Shown in pieces: positions 1-13,025 of a stretch of DNA of 64,000 nucleotides; the stretch's first letter is position 1; each line of letters begins with the position of its first letter. Location of the stretch: positions 2,728,001 to 2,792,000 of the forward strand of contig JAALGY010000032.1 of NCBI GenBank assembly GCA_032358165.1, in the 5' to 3' direction. This DNA comes from Diplosphaera chodatii (lineage: Eukaryota > Chlorophyta > Trebouxiophyceae > Prasiolales > Stichococcaceae). The position numbers and the translations under genes are program-made. The notes beneath the pieces are model-generated. The model made no database searches, was not told the origin of the DNA, and saw only the letters and a program-made list of their open reading frames with translations.

Positions 1-847
1 GCGACGTGGTCACGTCGCCATGGCCAGCTCAGTCTGCGTTGTATAGTAGCTGGCACCGCCGAAATCCGCAGCAAATCTACCAAGTTCACTCGGCAGCTAG
101 CTAGATCGTTGCATCTTTCGAGTCATCCTAGTGCCAAGTCAATGATGATGGATAGCTGCATGTGATGTGCTGGCAGAAACTGGACGTTGCTGTCTGCAAA
201 GCAGCTTGACAGATGGTGCCGCGCGGTGCCATAAGCATTCGTAAGTGGTGACCCATTGTATGAAAGGACTGCAGCAGTTCTGGCTGAGCCAAATCCCCCT
301 AGCAGCCATGCCCGATTGCCCGTACCGCGATCTCCTCTATAGACTTCTCGGCAGACACGCTTTAACGCCCTACCCAGAGTCCAGCTTAGTATCTCGCTGT
401 GCGGCTGTGACTCCAGCATTAATGACACCGTGAACGTCAATTCTAGCAGCTCGTGTTCGAGGGGTCCCGTTTGGCACTTGGGGTCTACCACAGGCTGCCA
501 CACGACCAGTGAGCCACCGCCGCCCATGGCAGGCACCACATGGCTCCTGCATGCACACTGACACAGTGTAGCTATGGCGCCTTTGGGGCCTTAGCTCGAG
601 GAGCTGCCGTCGTGGCCGTCCTGCAGCTCCTGACGCGGTGCAGCAGGTGCGCCTCCGCCCAGCTCCACCGCTCCCTGCGGCGGCGGGCCCGCGCGGCCAT
701 GTTGCGTCTCAGAAGGGCTGTGCAGGCCCGCAGCCGGTGCACCACCAGCTTGTGTCACCCAACCGTGTTACAGCGGCGTGTTATTGACCAGGCTGGTGCT
801 CGACTACACTACGGACGCACACGGGTCGCTCGCAGGGCGCGCCAGCC
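1..847. other. left-edge region upstream of the SBP-box gene
   Basis: No recognised gene. A minus-strand open frame (about 123-528, first ATG near 528) is protein-like in length but shows no domain I recognise and has no splice support. Plus-strand frames at 540-968 are arginine-rich and overlap the SBP first exon, so I read them as GC-rich shadow frames. The 300 bases before 848 probably hold the SBP promoter and 5' leader. Confidence 0.35.
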
Positions 848-3800
848 ATGGCGGACCGGCGCAGGACGTCGGCAGAGGGTGAACGCGCCCCGGCACGCCC
901 CGGGCGGGCCGGTCCCAGGAAGAAGGCGGGGGGTGCGGCCCCCAGCTCGGTCCTGCTGTGCCAGGTGAGCCCGGCCCGTATCCAGGCTGCATGTAACAGT
1001 ATGAGTACCGCCTATCCATGCAGGCGCTTTGAGCGTGCCTCTGGGTTGATACGTGCTTGTCCCGACGGTGATGTGGCCTCCAGCAGCGGTGTGGGTGGTG
1101 TGCGCCGCGCGGCTCTGCACCACATAGCCTTTCAGCACCCGCTGCATGCTGTCACCAGCCGCGTCAACGGCAGTCACCAGCGTTTCAGCCACAGGAGAAG
1201 ATGCTGCCACTACTGCAGGCAGCACTCGGAGTTGCCTGACGGGTGCCAAATGCGCAGGTGGAGGGCTGCACCCGCCGTCTGGCCCGCGAGAAGGAGTACT
1301 ACCAGCGCTACAGGGTCTGCAAGTTCCACAGCGCCCAGGCGGTGGTGACGCTGGGCGGCGAGCCGCACCGCTTCTGCCAGCAGTGCTGCATGTTCCAGCA
1401 CCTCACCGCCTTTGACGGCGAGCGCCGGTGAGCATGTTCAAGCCTCCAGGCTGGTACATGGTTGAACACACGGCAAGCACGGGCAGCACTGCACAGATCA
1501 ACCTGATCTTTGCAGCTCTAGTCGCAAGACCAGGTGACGGCAGGCGCCGATGCATCGCTGCCGCCCGACTGCAGGAGCTGCAGGGAGCGCCTGCTGCTGC
1601 ACAACTCGCGGCGCAAGCAGCGCGTCGAAGCGCGCGCCGAGTCCCCGTCGGACAGCGACGACCAGACCGCGCAGCCTGCAGCGCCGGCCGAGGCGCAGGG
1701 CGCCGTCCACGTGGAGCTGCACGCCAGCATCGGCCGCGGCGCCGGCTGGGCTGCCAACGAGCCAAGTGCACTGTTGGGAGCTGCTGGCGCCCCGCATGTG
1801 CCGTCAATGGCGCCGCCGCCGCGGCGTGCGCGCACCTTCAAGGCAACAGTCGCCGGAGGCAGCGGCTCGACGCTGGAAGACCAGGTCCGCGGCGCAGTGC
1901 ACGTTGTCTGCAGCCTGCCGCAGTGCACCTCCGTGTGCGTCAGCAACATGTCAGCCCAAGTCTCTGGCAGCAGGATGGCGAGGCCGCGGCGCTGGCCACG
2001 CGGATGTCTGGCACCTCCAGCTGCCGGACGACGGAGCGGCTGGGGAGCTCCGAGCTGCAGGGCAACTACAGGGCATACCCGCCGCTGCGCAGCCAGTCCG
2101 CCAGCCATTTCAGCGTGTCGGAGGTCGCCGAGATGTGGGCCCGCGATGACGAGGTAGGACAGCTGGCACTTGCAGACGACTGAAAACACTGCAAGAGTGC
2201 ACTGCCAGTGTTCTGCATCGGAGCTGGTCTGTCATCAGATCCCGCACCATGCAGGTGTTTGGCGGTCCACAGGCAGCGGCAGACCTGGACCTGAACTTGG
2301 ATGTGTTTGGCACTCTGTCGGTCACGCTGGAGGACCTGCCAAAGGATGGCACAGCCGCCTCTGTGGACGACTGCAGCGACCACATCACGTTGCCGGTCCG
2401 CTTCGGACCCGCCACACACCATCAACTCATTTGCTGCCCAGACATTGCGCTGCTTCGTCGGACGAGCTCGCATGCGCCCAACCCGGTGGCTGATCCTAAT
2501 GCACTGTGCGTATGTGATGTCAGGCTGCCGGCAGCCGGCGCGGGTCTTACAGCAACAGCCATCTGGCTCCCAGCGAGCTGCCTCGGCCATCATACTATAA
2601 TGTGAGCATTCTGGCGGGCTGAGTATGTCAAGTGTCATGCATCCCTGCCATATGTACCATGCCTGTTGTGGCCTGACAGGGCCGTTGCTTGCAGCAGGGC
2701 GTCCACCCAGCGGCTGCAGCGCTGAAGCACCAATGGTCAGCGCAGCAGCAGCCATCACCGCCGCAGCAGCTGCCGCAGCCGCCGCTAGCGCCCACACCTA
2801 CAGCAGCACTGCTCAAGCGGCACTGGACGGACACCATGGAGCAGCCGAAGGAGATGTTCGCACGGGTGTCCTGGGGTTCGGGCGGCGTCGGCAGCACGCC
2901 TGTCAAGGCCCGCTTCTCACGCAATTCCTGGGGCAGGCTGCCAGCTGCGCTGCCGCCTGGCAGCTCCTCCCTCACGGCAGATCCAGCCCTGGGCATGCCA
3001 TATGGCCCCTATGACCCCGCCGCCGGGATCGGCCTGGCAGCGCAGCCGCTGCCGATTTCGCAGGGCACCACCCTGCCGCCCCCCGCGCGGCACCTGCCCC
3101 GGCACACCGCGCAGCACAGCGGAGGCAGCTCTGGCGGCATGCCGCCCGGCTCACCCGTCAGCGGTGGCTCTGGTACCCGCTCACTGCTGCAAGTGCACAC
3201 GGGCGGGGTGAGCCAGTCGCCACGCACAGCGCAGCCACTGCTGCCAGACCCCTTTGCGGACATGACTGTCACCGCCGGCCCGGCCGCCGGCATGACGCTC
3301 ATGGGCAGCGCCGGCGCCGCCCCGCCCTACCCGATGCCCGGGCAGGCCTTCGGCGTCGGCCCCCAGGCCGCGCAGCAGCAGCAGCAGCAGCCGGTCCGCC
3401 ATGCGCTCAGCCAGCCGGTGGTCATGGACCGCAGCTTTGGCATGGACCTGGCGCAGCAGCAGGCCGGTCGGCCCGGCAGCTGGCAGCGCACTGGTGCCGG
3501 CAGCCTGCAGGCTGCTGCGCCTGTCCAGCCGGTCGCATCCGTGCCGCTGCAGCAGCAGCAGCAGCCGCACAACCCCTTCGCTGCATCTGCTGCGGCCACC
3601 CACACCCCATCAGCTCAGATGGTGCCGCAGGGCCACGAGCGGCAGTTGATACCGCCGCCGCCTTTCACACCGGCGGGAATACAGCCCGGCGGCCTGCACC
3701 TGGGCCCTGACGGCGTGCCGCTTGGCAGCTTCCCAGGCGTAGCCGATGGGGGGCTGGATCGCGGCAGCGGAGGTGTCAACCCTGGCATGTACCCCGTCCG

Positions 3801-4635
3801 CAGCGCCAACGTCAGCATCAGCAGCGCGCCAAGGACGGAGGGCCTGCCGCAGCAGGGGCGGCAGGCCAGCTGGCCGGCGGCCGCGGTGCACTGGCACATC
3901 GCGACGACGGAGCCGGTCGCGCACACTGTGGTGATCGGCGGCAGCGGGCCGCCCGCCGTGCCGTCGCCCTTCTGCCTGCCGCCGGGCGTCAGCCGTCAGA
4001 GCTCCCTCACCACCGGCTCGCCCATGCAGGCATCGCCACAGCGCAGCATCCGGTCTGGGAGCTCTGGCCCTGGCGGCAGCGGCGCAGCCACAGCCGACTT
4101 CGTGGCCGCCCATGCGACGGCGACGTCCGCGCGTGCGCCGGCAGGGCTGCGGCCGGGCGGCCGCGACTCCCCGCCCGATGGCGGCGACCCGAGACAGCAG
4201 GGCGCCGTGTCGGCGCTGCCGTACAACCCGTTCTCGGCCTCGATGCGTCGCATGCGCGCCGCCACAGGGGCCACCGCCCCGCAGCAGCAGGCGGACCCCG
4301 TCGCCTCCGTTGCCTATACGCCCGCGAGGCGGCTGACGCCGCTGTGGGCAACGCGCTCTGAGCTGCAGCAGAAGCAACAGCTGCCTCAGCAGGGTCGCCG
4401 CCATGCGCAGCACCACCACCACCCACCTCACCAGCAGCAGCCGGGAAGCGGCTCGGCTGCTGGGCCTGCTGGTGGGAGCGCTGCCATGCCGCCGCAGCTC
4501 AACGACCTGCGGCCATCGCTGCAGGACGCCATCGACAGCCTGGACTCTGCACTCGGAGTTGATCGTCCCAAACCAGCACCAGCATCTCGGCGCCGGAGCC
4601 TGTGCACCGCCACGGCGCAGCAGCTGCGGATGTGA
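848..4635 (+). CDS. SBP-box (SQUAMOSA-promoter-binding-like) transcription factor
   Basis: Nuclear DNA-binding regulator of the plant/green-algal SBP family, which binds GTAC-core sites. Exons by eye: 848-964, 1258-1427, 1575-1884, 1974-2153, from 2255, and about 2698-4635; the end of the fifth exon is uncertain. The SBP domain spans the first three exons: LLCQ|VEGCTRR at the first join, then C-x4-C-x16-C-x2-H (first zinc site), RFCQQCCMFQHLTAF (second site) and FDGERR|SCRERLLLHNSRRKQR, the basic nuclear-localisation end of the domain. The fifth exon has an LDLNL (LxLxL) motif. The last exon encodes about 640 residues rich in Gln, Pro, Gly and Ser with CAG-run polyglutamine, probably disordered and regulatory. 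No ankyrin repeats were seen, unlike the copper regulator CRR1. The second zinc site is odd: Gln stands where His is usual and His follows one residue later. Family assignment is firm; target genes are unknown. Confidence 0.9.
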
Positions 4636-5263
4636 CGCACGCTCCTCTTCTCGTGCTGCACTGGCTTGCTGCCACAGTGCCCGTCACTTGACCCATCATA
4701 CCAGGGTAGGCTCGTCCTCAGAACGGTGTCCGCTGTTGCCTCGCCCCTTGCATGTTGCGTCTGGCACAGCAACAGGAGATGCGGGTCTTTGTGCCCCACT
4801 TTTCTTAGGTTTCCCTACCTCAGCGTTGATTTGCAGCAGGTTGGCATGTGCCCTCTGAGCCGTACCAGGTGACGACATGGCGACATTCAGAGCTAGACCT
4901 CGTTTGGCATGCGGCTACTAAGATAGTAGACAGTTTTGGGGGACAACAACAACAGTTGATCCATTCTAGCACTGGTAAAGTAGAGGTGCCACTCCACGAC
5001 GGACGACCGACACCAAACCATGGAGTGCTGGCTCTTTGAGCGAGAGAGCCAGAGCTGCCGCTGCATGGTTGGTGATGGACAGCACATCTCGCCGCACCTC
5101 GGCATCCTTTCCACACAATACTTCACACTTCGTGCTCTGAACAGCGAAATTGACACATAGCCAAACCAACCATACAATCCCCAACAAGCCCCAGAAACGT
5201 CCCTCAATGCGATACGCGAAAACAGCTGCACGGCCTTTACGAGGATGCTTCTCGACATCTGGA
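4636..5263. other. intergenic, between convergent 3' ends
   Basis: Lies between the stop of the SBP gene and the stop of the minus-strand ABCB gene. It should hold both 3' UTRs. I see no further gene or repeat. Confidence 0.6.
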
Positions 5264-8200
5264 TTAGGCCTGCTGCTGGTGGCGCACCAATGCAGAGTAG
5301 CCGCTGCCCGGTTTGGCCATCAGCTGCTGGTGTGTGCCTTGCTCAAGGATGGTGCCATCCTGAACAACTGCAATGCTAGTGGCGTTACGGATGGTCGACA
5401 GGCGGTGAGCCACGATGATGGTCGTCCTCTCGCGGGCTGCCGCGTCCAGTGCCACCTGGACAGTCGCCTCGCTTTCAGCGTCCAGCGCGCTGGTGGCCTC
5501 GTCCAGCAGCAGGATCCTGGGGTTCTTCACGAGCGCGCGTGCGATGGCGATGCGCTGCTTCTGGCCACCGGACAGCTGGATGCCGCTCTGGCCCACCTGG
5601 GTGGAGAAGCGCTCTGGCAGGCTGTCCACGAAGCCGGCGTTGGCGGCAGTAGCGGCCGCGCGCACCTCCTCCATGGTGGCCCCCGGCCGCCCAAACCTGA
5701 TGTTCTCCTCTATGCTCGCCGAGAAGAGGACCGGCTCCTGGGATACGACGCCGATGTGGGAGCGCAGCCACTTGACCTGCAGCTGCCGCACGTTGGTGCC
5801 GTCCAGCAGCACCTGCCCGCCCTGGACGTCGTACAGCCGCTGCACCAGCGCCACCACTGTGGACTTGCCACTGCCACTGGCGCCAACGAGTGCAACCGTG
5901 GTGCCAGCGGATATCGTCAGGTTGAAGCGCTTGAAGACTGGCACCGCGCGTGTTGGGTACGCAAAGGTGACATTCTGCAGCTGAAGGTGGCCTTCCAGAT
6001 GCTTTGGCTCGTCACCAGGCGCGTCAATGTCAATGTTTTTGGGTCGTGAGTCGATGAGCGTAAACACATTCCGGATGGAGCTTTTGGCTTTGCTGACATC
6101 CGGGAATGCCATCTGGGACTGTGAGATGCCCAGCGCCATCAGGAGGATGGCAAAGAAGACCTTCAGCATATCATCAAATGACATGGCACCGCTGGACACC
6201 TCCCTGCCGCCGTACCAGAAGGCAAGCGCATATGTGAGGAACATGATGCCCTGGGAGACGCCAAAGCCAAGGCCGCTGATCTGTGCACGCTTCTCAGACG
6301 CCTTGGTGGGCGGGCCCAGCAAGTTGGAATAGAGCCTCGAGATGCTGTCCTCCATTTGGAAGGCTGACACCGTTCTGATGTTGGTAAACGCCTCAGAAGC
6401 CGTCTGGTTCGCGCTGGCAAACAGCTTATCAGCATCCGAGCTGAAGCCCACCATGAACACTGCCTGGAAGTAGCCCGCTGCGCCCATGAGTGGGACGACG
6501 GACAGCACCACCAGCGTCATCCTCCAGCCGTACGCAAAGGCCACCGCGAAGCCGGCTACCATGGTGACCAGGTTCTGCACCAGCAGGCCCAGCTGGTCGC
6601 CCACCGCGCCGCGTACGGCCGCAGCATCGGTGGCCAGCCGCGCCGACATGGCGCCGCTGCTGTGTGCCTCGTCATCAAACCATGCAGCCTCCTGCCGGTG
6701 ATGTGGAGTGCACTCGTGTGAGGTGCAAGCACAAGGACAGCAGACTGATGGCCATAAGCCACCAAACCCCGTGTCGTGTGCAGCTGTTCGTTGATGTCGA
6801 CAGCATGCGTTGCATAGTCGCAGCGCAGCGTGTGCAGCGTCCGGCAGCGCACGGAGCGGAACGAGCGCTCGCCTGGCGCAGGAGGGCGCTGAAGGTGAGC
6901 TCCCGGACGCGGCGCGCAAGCTTCGCCCCCATGACACCGAAGGAGCCGGACTGCACGAAGCTGCTGAGGAAGGTGCCGACGCCAATGGCCACGAAGATGC
7001 CAGCCCACATTGCAGCGCCGGACTCCATCTGGTCCAACTGCAGTTTCGCAGGTGATCACGACATTCTCAGTCCAGCGTTGTTATCAGCATGGAGCTGACA
7101 GAGGTGCATGCCTGAGGGAAACGTCACTGCAGGTGGGCAATCAAGCTCTAGGCTTTCAAGCCAAACGATGACGGCCATACCGGCTGGTAAAACACGGCGA
7201 TCACAGAGCTGAGAGCCACTGCAAAGGCCGGCATCTGCGCGCCCAGCACCGCCGATGCAAGGCAGCCCAGCACCGCCCACTGCGTCTCCGGCTTGTTCAT
7301 CTTGAGCAGCCGCTTGAACGACACATCGACCTGAAGGGAGCAGCGAGGGGAACAGCATCAGACGTGAGGGCTGTCATGTGTCAGTGGACATAACTCCTGA
7401 CAGTCTGTGGCTATGCCATACTCCTGGATCCCAAGCATGGTGGCAGCCCATGCAAGCAGCCGCACACGTGTCAGGACACACCTGGCTCGCCTTCTCTTCA
7501 GCCTTCAGCCGCTTCTCCTCCTCTGTGGGCGTGTACCACGGCAGGCGCCGCCGCCAGGTGTTCCGGGGTGCGGCACCCTTCAGGTCATCCTCGACATCCA
7601 GCACCCGGTTGGACACATGCTTGGGGCTGTCCAGACTGCGGCGGCTGCCGAGGGCAAGGCTGCGGCGGCTGCCGTGGATCTCCTCCTCTTCATCCTCCGC
7701 TGTCACCTGCTGAGCGTCATCAATGCCGTGAGACACCATCACAAGACTGGAGTGCACGCACAGGGCCACTGATGAGCGACCCTGGACTGCAGGACACAGT
7801 GGCAAACAGTCATGCATGGTATGTGGGTCGCTGTCCTGCGTGCACGAAGTGCTGATGACAGCATACCTCCAGTGCAGCCTCATCGTCCTGCTTCTGCTGC
7901 TGCAGCTTCACTGTTTGTGAGCAGGAATGCCAAAGGGTCAGGTGCAACACTTGAGCAACGTTGTATCCCTGAAACTTCACAGGAAGTGCAAAGTGCAGCA
8001 TGCATGCATGCCATTACCTAGTGTGGCGTATGTGCCACCAGGCTTGGCAATCAGGTCGTTGTGGGCGCCAACTTCTACCACCCGTCCCTGCTTCATTACT
8101 ACAGGACAAGGGCGCCAACAGTCGGCTGCAGGGGCCTGAAGCTTTAAGGCAGCCATCGCATTGTAGCATGGCAACCTTTCATGGTTGGGTGTCATTACAC

Positions 8201-11200
8201 AAGCATCACGCACACATGTGCGGGCAGCCATGATGCTTCATGCAGCAGGCGCACCAGCGATGTGGAAGCCCTTGACAGTGCTGAGTCGGTGCGCCACCAC
8301 AATCGTGGTGCGTCCGGGCATCAGTTTCTCAAGAGTCTTCTGTACGACGCGCTCTGAAGTGGAGTCCAGCGCTGATGTGGCCTCGTCCAGCAACAGGATC
8401 TGCATCGTACCAGGGTGAGAGCGTTGATGGTGTGACGGCCAGTCCATTTCAGCATTATGGGCAGGCCTGGCAGTTGCATACACGACCCAACACTACGGAG
8501 GATGTCACAGGAGCAGTTGTTGATACTCAATGTCACCTTTGGGTCCTTGAGGATGGCACGTGCCAGAGCAATACGCTGCTTCTGCCCGCCAGACACCTGA
8601 GCGCCAGCCTCGCCTGCATGTGTGTTATACCTGCAAACGGAGATTTTCACCCTTGGCATGTCAATATTTAATGCCGCCCATGACATGATGCTGACAATTG
8701 GCTTCCAACAAATGCTATGTGGGCAAAGCTCGTGTGATGACACTCACACCAAAAATCAAAGGAAAAAGCAAGGAACTTGCCCATTTGGCAGCTTGGAGAT
8801 GAAGTCGTGTGCGTTTGCAGCGCGGGCGGCGGCATACACCTGCTCCTGTGTGGCATCCGGGCAACCATACACGATGTTGTTGTAGATAGAGGTCTGGAAG
8901 AGGCACGGCTCCTGGCTGACCAGGCCGATCTGCTGCCGCAGCCAGCCCAGGGGCAGCTGCCGGATGTCGACACCGTCCAAGGTGACCTGTAAGAAGGAGC
9001 GAGCAGTCCTGCGTCGAGTGGTGCTCTTGTGTTGCACAGGGACAGTGCTGGGCATCAACTGAAGTTGTGAAGCTGGCGTCAGCTGCTTTGGCCCAGCTGA
9101 CACTGCACCTGGCCTTGGGTGGCATCATAATAGCGCATCACCAGCGACACCACGCTGGACTTGCCTGCAACGAGGCACAGCTGCAGTAGTACAATGGCGC
9201 CATGCTACATGCACGAGCAGCTGTCTTGGCAGGAACTTTGCAACACTTGACGAAGGCACCCACACAAAGCGAGGGAAGACAGCATACCGCTGCCAGACTC
9301 GCCAACCAGCGCCACGGTCTGGCCTGCAGCGATGGACAGGTTGAGGCCGCTGAAGATCTGCACGTCCATGCGGGCGGGGTAACTGAAGTGCACGTCCACC
9401 AGCTCGATGGCGCCGCGCAGCTGGTGCAGCGGCTGAGCGTCCTTCGCGTCAGCAATCTGCGGCTCGCGATTGATGACCTGCGGGTGAAAATCCGCAGGAC
9501 GCTATTCAATGGCGGTTTGCAACCACAAAAGTGCTGTGGCACACCTGAGGTGGGAGGCAAAACGAGGGACAGGCCAACGGATGGACGGAGAGTCGGCCGG
9601 GCATCAGAAGCGTATGATTCTAAGACATTCATACCTTCCACACCCTGGCGCCAGCAGTTTTGCCAGTGATGAAGTGCTGCAGGGGGAACATGCAAATTGC
9701 TCAGGTTGCTGTGCAGGGCGACTGCGGAGCACACCACACGCTACAGAGGGTTCATTGCATCTGCAGGGGCAGGTGATGAGGCTGGAACACACCTGCAGCA
9801 AAGGCGCTGCCTGACCGAGGCTCATGCCACCCATCAGCACTGAGAAGAGCGTAGTGAGCACACTACCACCTGCACAGAAGCAGCGTAACGTCGTACTCAT
9901 GGCCACACACACGATGGCAGTGAGGGAGTCCCCAGGCCGGCAGCCTGCGCACCCGTCATCTCGCCGGCAATGATACGGGTGGCGCCATACTGCACAGACA
10001 AGGGAGCAAGACCATAGAGGGCGTGCCAATATCAATGCATGTGCTGCGGGTGGGTACCAGTGCACGTCCGTGAAGGCAGTTCTGGCAGCAAAAGGTTTGC
10101 AACTCAAAAGGCAACATAGTCGCATACCCAGAGCGCGAGCGCATATGTCATGTACATGACACCTGCACGCAACCAGCCAACATTGGGCCATGGCCCCTCA
10201 ACCGACTATGCAAAGACGGCACTGCAGCCGAGCGCTAGGTGCCCCAACTGCTGGCCGTGTCAGATTCAGTGCATCAGGACGGCAGCACACCACCCTGTCA
10301 CATCAATCAGACAGCTCACCATAGATTGTGCCCATGACGAGGCCGGACACAAAGCCCTGCCGGATGGCGAACGTCTGTGGGGATGCCAGCGCTGCCCGAT
10401 ACTTGGCCTTGGTCACCTCTTGGCCATTGAAGGCCATGACTGTGCGAATGTTGCTCAGCGCCTGCAATCATTGGGAGTACACTGGTGATATAGCACATGA
10501 AGTGGGTAGAGAGAGGTTCACGAGTGGTACACTAGGCAACAGCAAATGGTGCCTGCGATCACCTGCTGCACAATGCTGTTTGCACGCCCATATGCATCCG
10601 AGCTCTTTGAGGACAGCTTGCCCATCAGGGCTCCAAACGCCATGCCGGCTCCCGCCAGCAGTGGCAAGACCGAAATCATCACCAGCGTGAGCTTCCACCC
10701 CTTCCAGAAGGCTGCGTATGAAGTTGTCAAGATCGCGGATGTGGTGCAAGAGCGGCAAGCAGTAGGTCGACAGGTTGCAAGGCACGATTCTCTTGCAAGT
10801 TGCAGCCATAACTTGATCACCGATGATGAGGCCTCCAATGAATGTCGCCATATGGTGTAAAAACTGTCCGACCTGTGCGTGATATGTTGGCCAAGGTGGG
10901 TGTTTGCATGTCTGACATGAGTTGCGGCATCTGCATGTGCAGCATAAGCACGGCGCACAGCCTGCATCCAAATCAACACACCTTTTCGCCGGTGGCATTT
11001 TGTACACCATTGGTATCCTCATTCAGGCCTTGCAACAGCAGACCAGTCGTTGCTTCTGTGTCATAGAACGCCACCTGCGATGGTTGTGAAACGGGTTGAC
11101 ATTAGCAGCTGGGCCATGCACTGTGGGACCAAGCCAACAGCTGCGTCAATGAATGATGCACACCTCCTGTCGGAGTGCCGAACGCAGGTAGCGCTGCCGC

Positions 11201-12164
11201 AGGCGGTTGGAGATGCGTGTGCCTAGGTTCAGATGATGCGCCTCGTCTTTGATGCAGGTCAGGTCATGTCATGAGCTCACAAGTGGTGCTGCTGACGATG
11301 GCAACGGTGTCTGCACCTATCATCATCCAGGCGGCGACCTCCAGGTAAGACGCCACCATGCAGGCGAGTCCCAGCCATACAAAATCGAGACAGATGTCAT
11401 TGACGGCTGATGCGATGTCAGCGCTGGCATCATCCGGGTTGAAGGAATTGAGCACGTTCCCTGTCGGCAGCAGGTAGTGCACGTCATGTGAGGGGCATTC
11501 ACATCTCGAGTCGTTGGTAAGCAGTTTGCATTTGCCACCACAACAGTGTGAGTTTCAGCAGTCCTCACCAAACAGCACAGTGAAACCAGGCATAGTAGCG
11601 CCTGCAGCGTGCCAGGTACGTGCTCAGCAAGCTTTTTTCAATGCACAGGCTGTAATAACCGCACAGCGCCGGTTCCAGCCGGACACAGTTTCGAAAACCC
11701 AGTATGGATGCAGGTTGCATGATCCAGCCTACCAGCGCCGATGGCGCCAATGATCCCAAGGAACACCAGCAGCATGTCCAACCCGGTTGACCCTCTGCGC
11801 ACGTGCAACATGTTGTGTTCTTCGCTCAGCTGTCATGTTTGACGGCAGCAAACTTGTGTATGATGCCAAGGCGCAGCTGCTGTGCTGTGTGCGCTGGGCA
11901 AGCACCCGACGATGCGCATGGAAGATAGGATGCGTGACATGGAACGCAGATGGTCAGCACAACCCACTTGTACAGGCTGTAGTAGGACACAGGGGTGATC
12001 TGCTCGGCTTTCGGAGCCTCGACATCGAGGTGCTCCTCTGCTTTCAGCTTCTTGAGGGACGCCTTCATACGCTGCATGGACCATCCCTGCGACTCTGCTG
12101 CTGCTGCAGCCACTGTCTTCCTGTCCCCGTCAAGGATGGTTTCCACCGTGGCCTCCGCAACCAT
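5264..12164 (-). CDS. full-size ABC transporter, subfamily B (P-glycoprotein/MDR type)
   Basis: ATP-driven membrane exporter with two membrane domains and two nucleotide-binding domains in one chain. The start is ATG at 12164, opening an N-terminal segment that ends [11 protein letters not shown] and then the first membrane domain (for example [17 protein letters not shown] near 11.75 kb). NBD1 lies at about 9.5-8.0 kb: Walker A GESGSG|KSS is split by an intron, signature VSGGQKQR, Walker [13 protein letters not shown], and AHRLST. A charged linker at about 7.7-7.5 kb carries two GSRRSL copies. The second membrane domain is at about 7.3-6.1 kb. NBD2 is in the long last exon: [35 protein letters not shown]; stop at 5264. 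All ATPase motifs are intact in both halves. The intron before [13 protein letters not shown] uses a GC donor at 6872. Several exons of the first membrane domain (10-11.8 kb) are only roughly placed. Substrate is unknown; plant relatives move auxin or xenobiotics. Confidence 0.93.
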
Positions 12165-13025
12165 TATATAGTTGTCGACGTCGGTAAGGTCTTTGCACAC
12201 CGTGTCCTTTCGCCGCCACAGGTCGCGCGTGCAACCTAGAGAAAGTCGGACTTGCACTGAGGTGGTGGCTCACTGTCGGTAGTCACATGCAGCCAGCTTC
12301 AGCCTGTCCAGGAGCCGTGTGTGGGGGTTTACATCAACCCTTCAAGTGCCGGACGAGCACGTGACCTGTCGGCCGTACGTAGGTCGTACTGCTACTCACG
12401 TATTGTGAGCCGTATGGCCGAGGTTGAAGGCCAAGGGCGTGACCGACTGTTACATCTATGTACATGGACTAAGTTCAGCCGGCTACATGTTGCAGCCACT
12501 CCGTCGTAGGCATGCATGCAGCAGGCGGCACAAGGTCCATGCGAAGATCGTATGTTACAGTTCCATGCCACGCACGCACTCAAGTCATCAGCAGCAATCA
12601 GCACCTGCCCTTTCTGCCAAGGCGCTACTCATCGCCAGTCAGCTCATCGCTGGTGACCGTCAGCGGCTCACAGCAGCGGTCTGTTGGTCATCTAGCCCAA
12701 AATTGAGATCTGCACACGCACCCTTTGAAAAGCATTGCCCGATCCCAGACCAAATTAGAGACAAAGATAGAACCCCCTCCTCCGCTGCTGTGCCGCACTC
12801 ATCTGCCTGCCACTGTGTTCGGTTTTTCGCCTTCTCGACGGCACGTCGTCCCAGTGCATCGTTTACACTATGCGCAGCCCACTGGCGTCATGGCTGCAAC
12901 CTCTTCCTGCTCAGGGCCTGAAGCTGCGCCCAGGTCCCATCGGCCGACCCTGTTGAGACAGAGCTTGTCGCATCGTGCAGACTCAATTGCACAACGCATT
13001 GCAATATTATTCTGTAGGTTGTTGC
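12165..13025. other. intergenic, upstream of ABCB
   Basis: About 860 bases between the ABCB start codon and the thioredoxin stop, both genes on the minus strand. It should hold the ABCB promoter. The short open frames here show no family resemblance. Confidence 0.55.

Noticed and set aside
123..528. Minus-strand frame at the left edge as a gene
   Set aside because: No family resemblance, no splice support, ATG only after a longer GTG-opened frame; left as unassigned.
2066..2797. Long minus-strand open frame opposite the SBP gene
   Set aside because: Antisense to SBP exons with alanine/cysteine runs mirroring CAG repeats; a GC-rich shadow frame.
3610..4431. Minus-strand frame of 273 residues opposite the last SBP exon
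   Set aside because: Arg/Ala-rich mirror of a low-complexity exon; no domain, and the plus strand is clearly coding.
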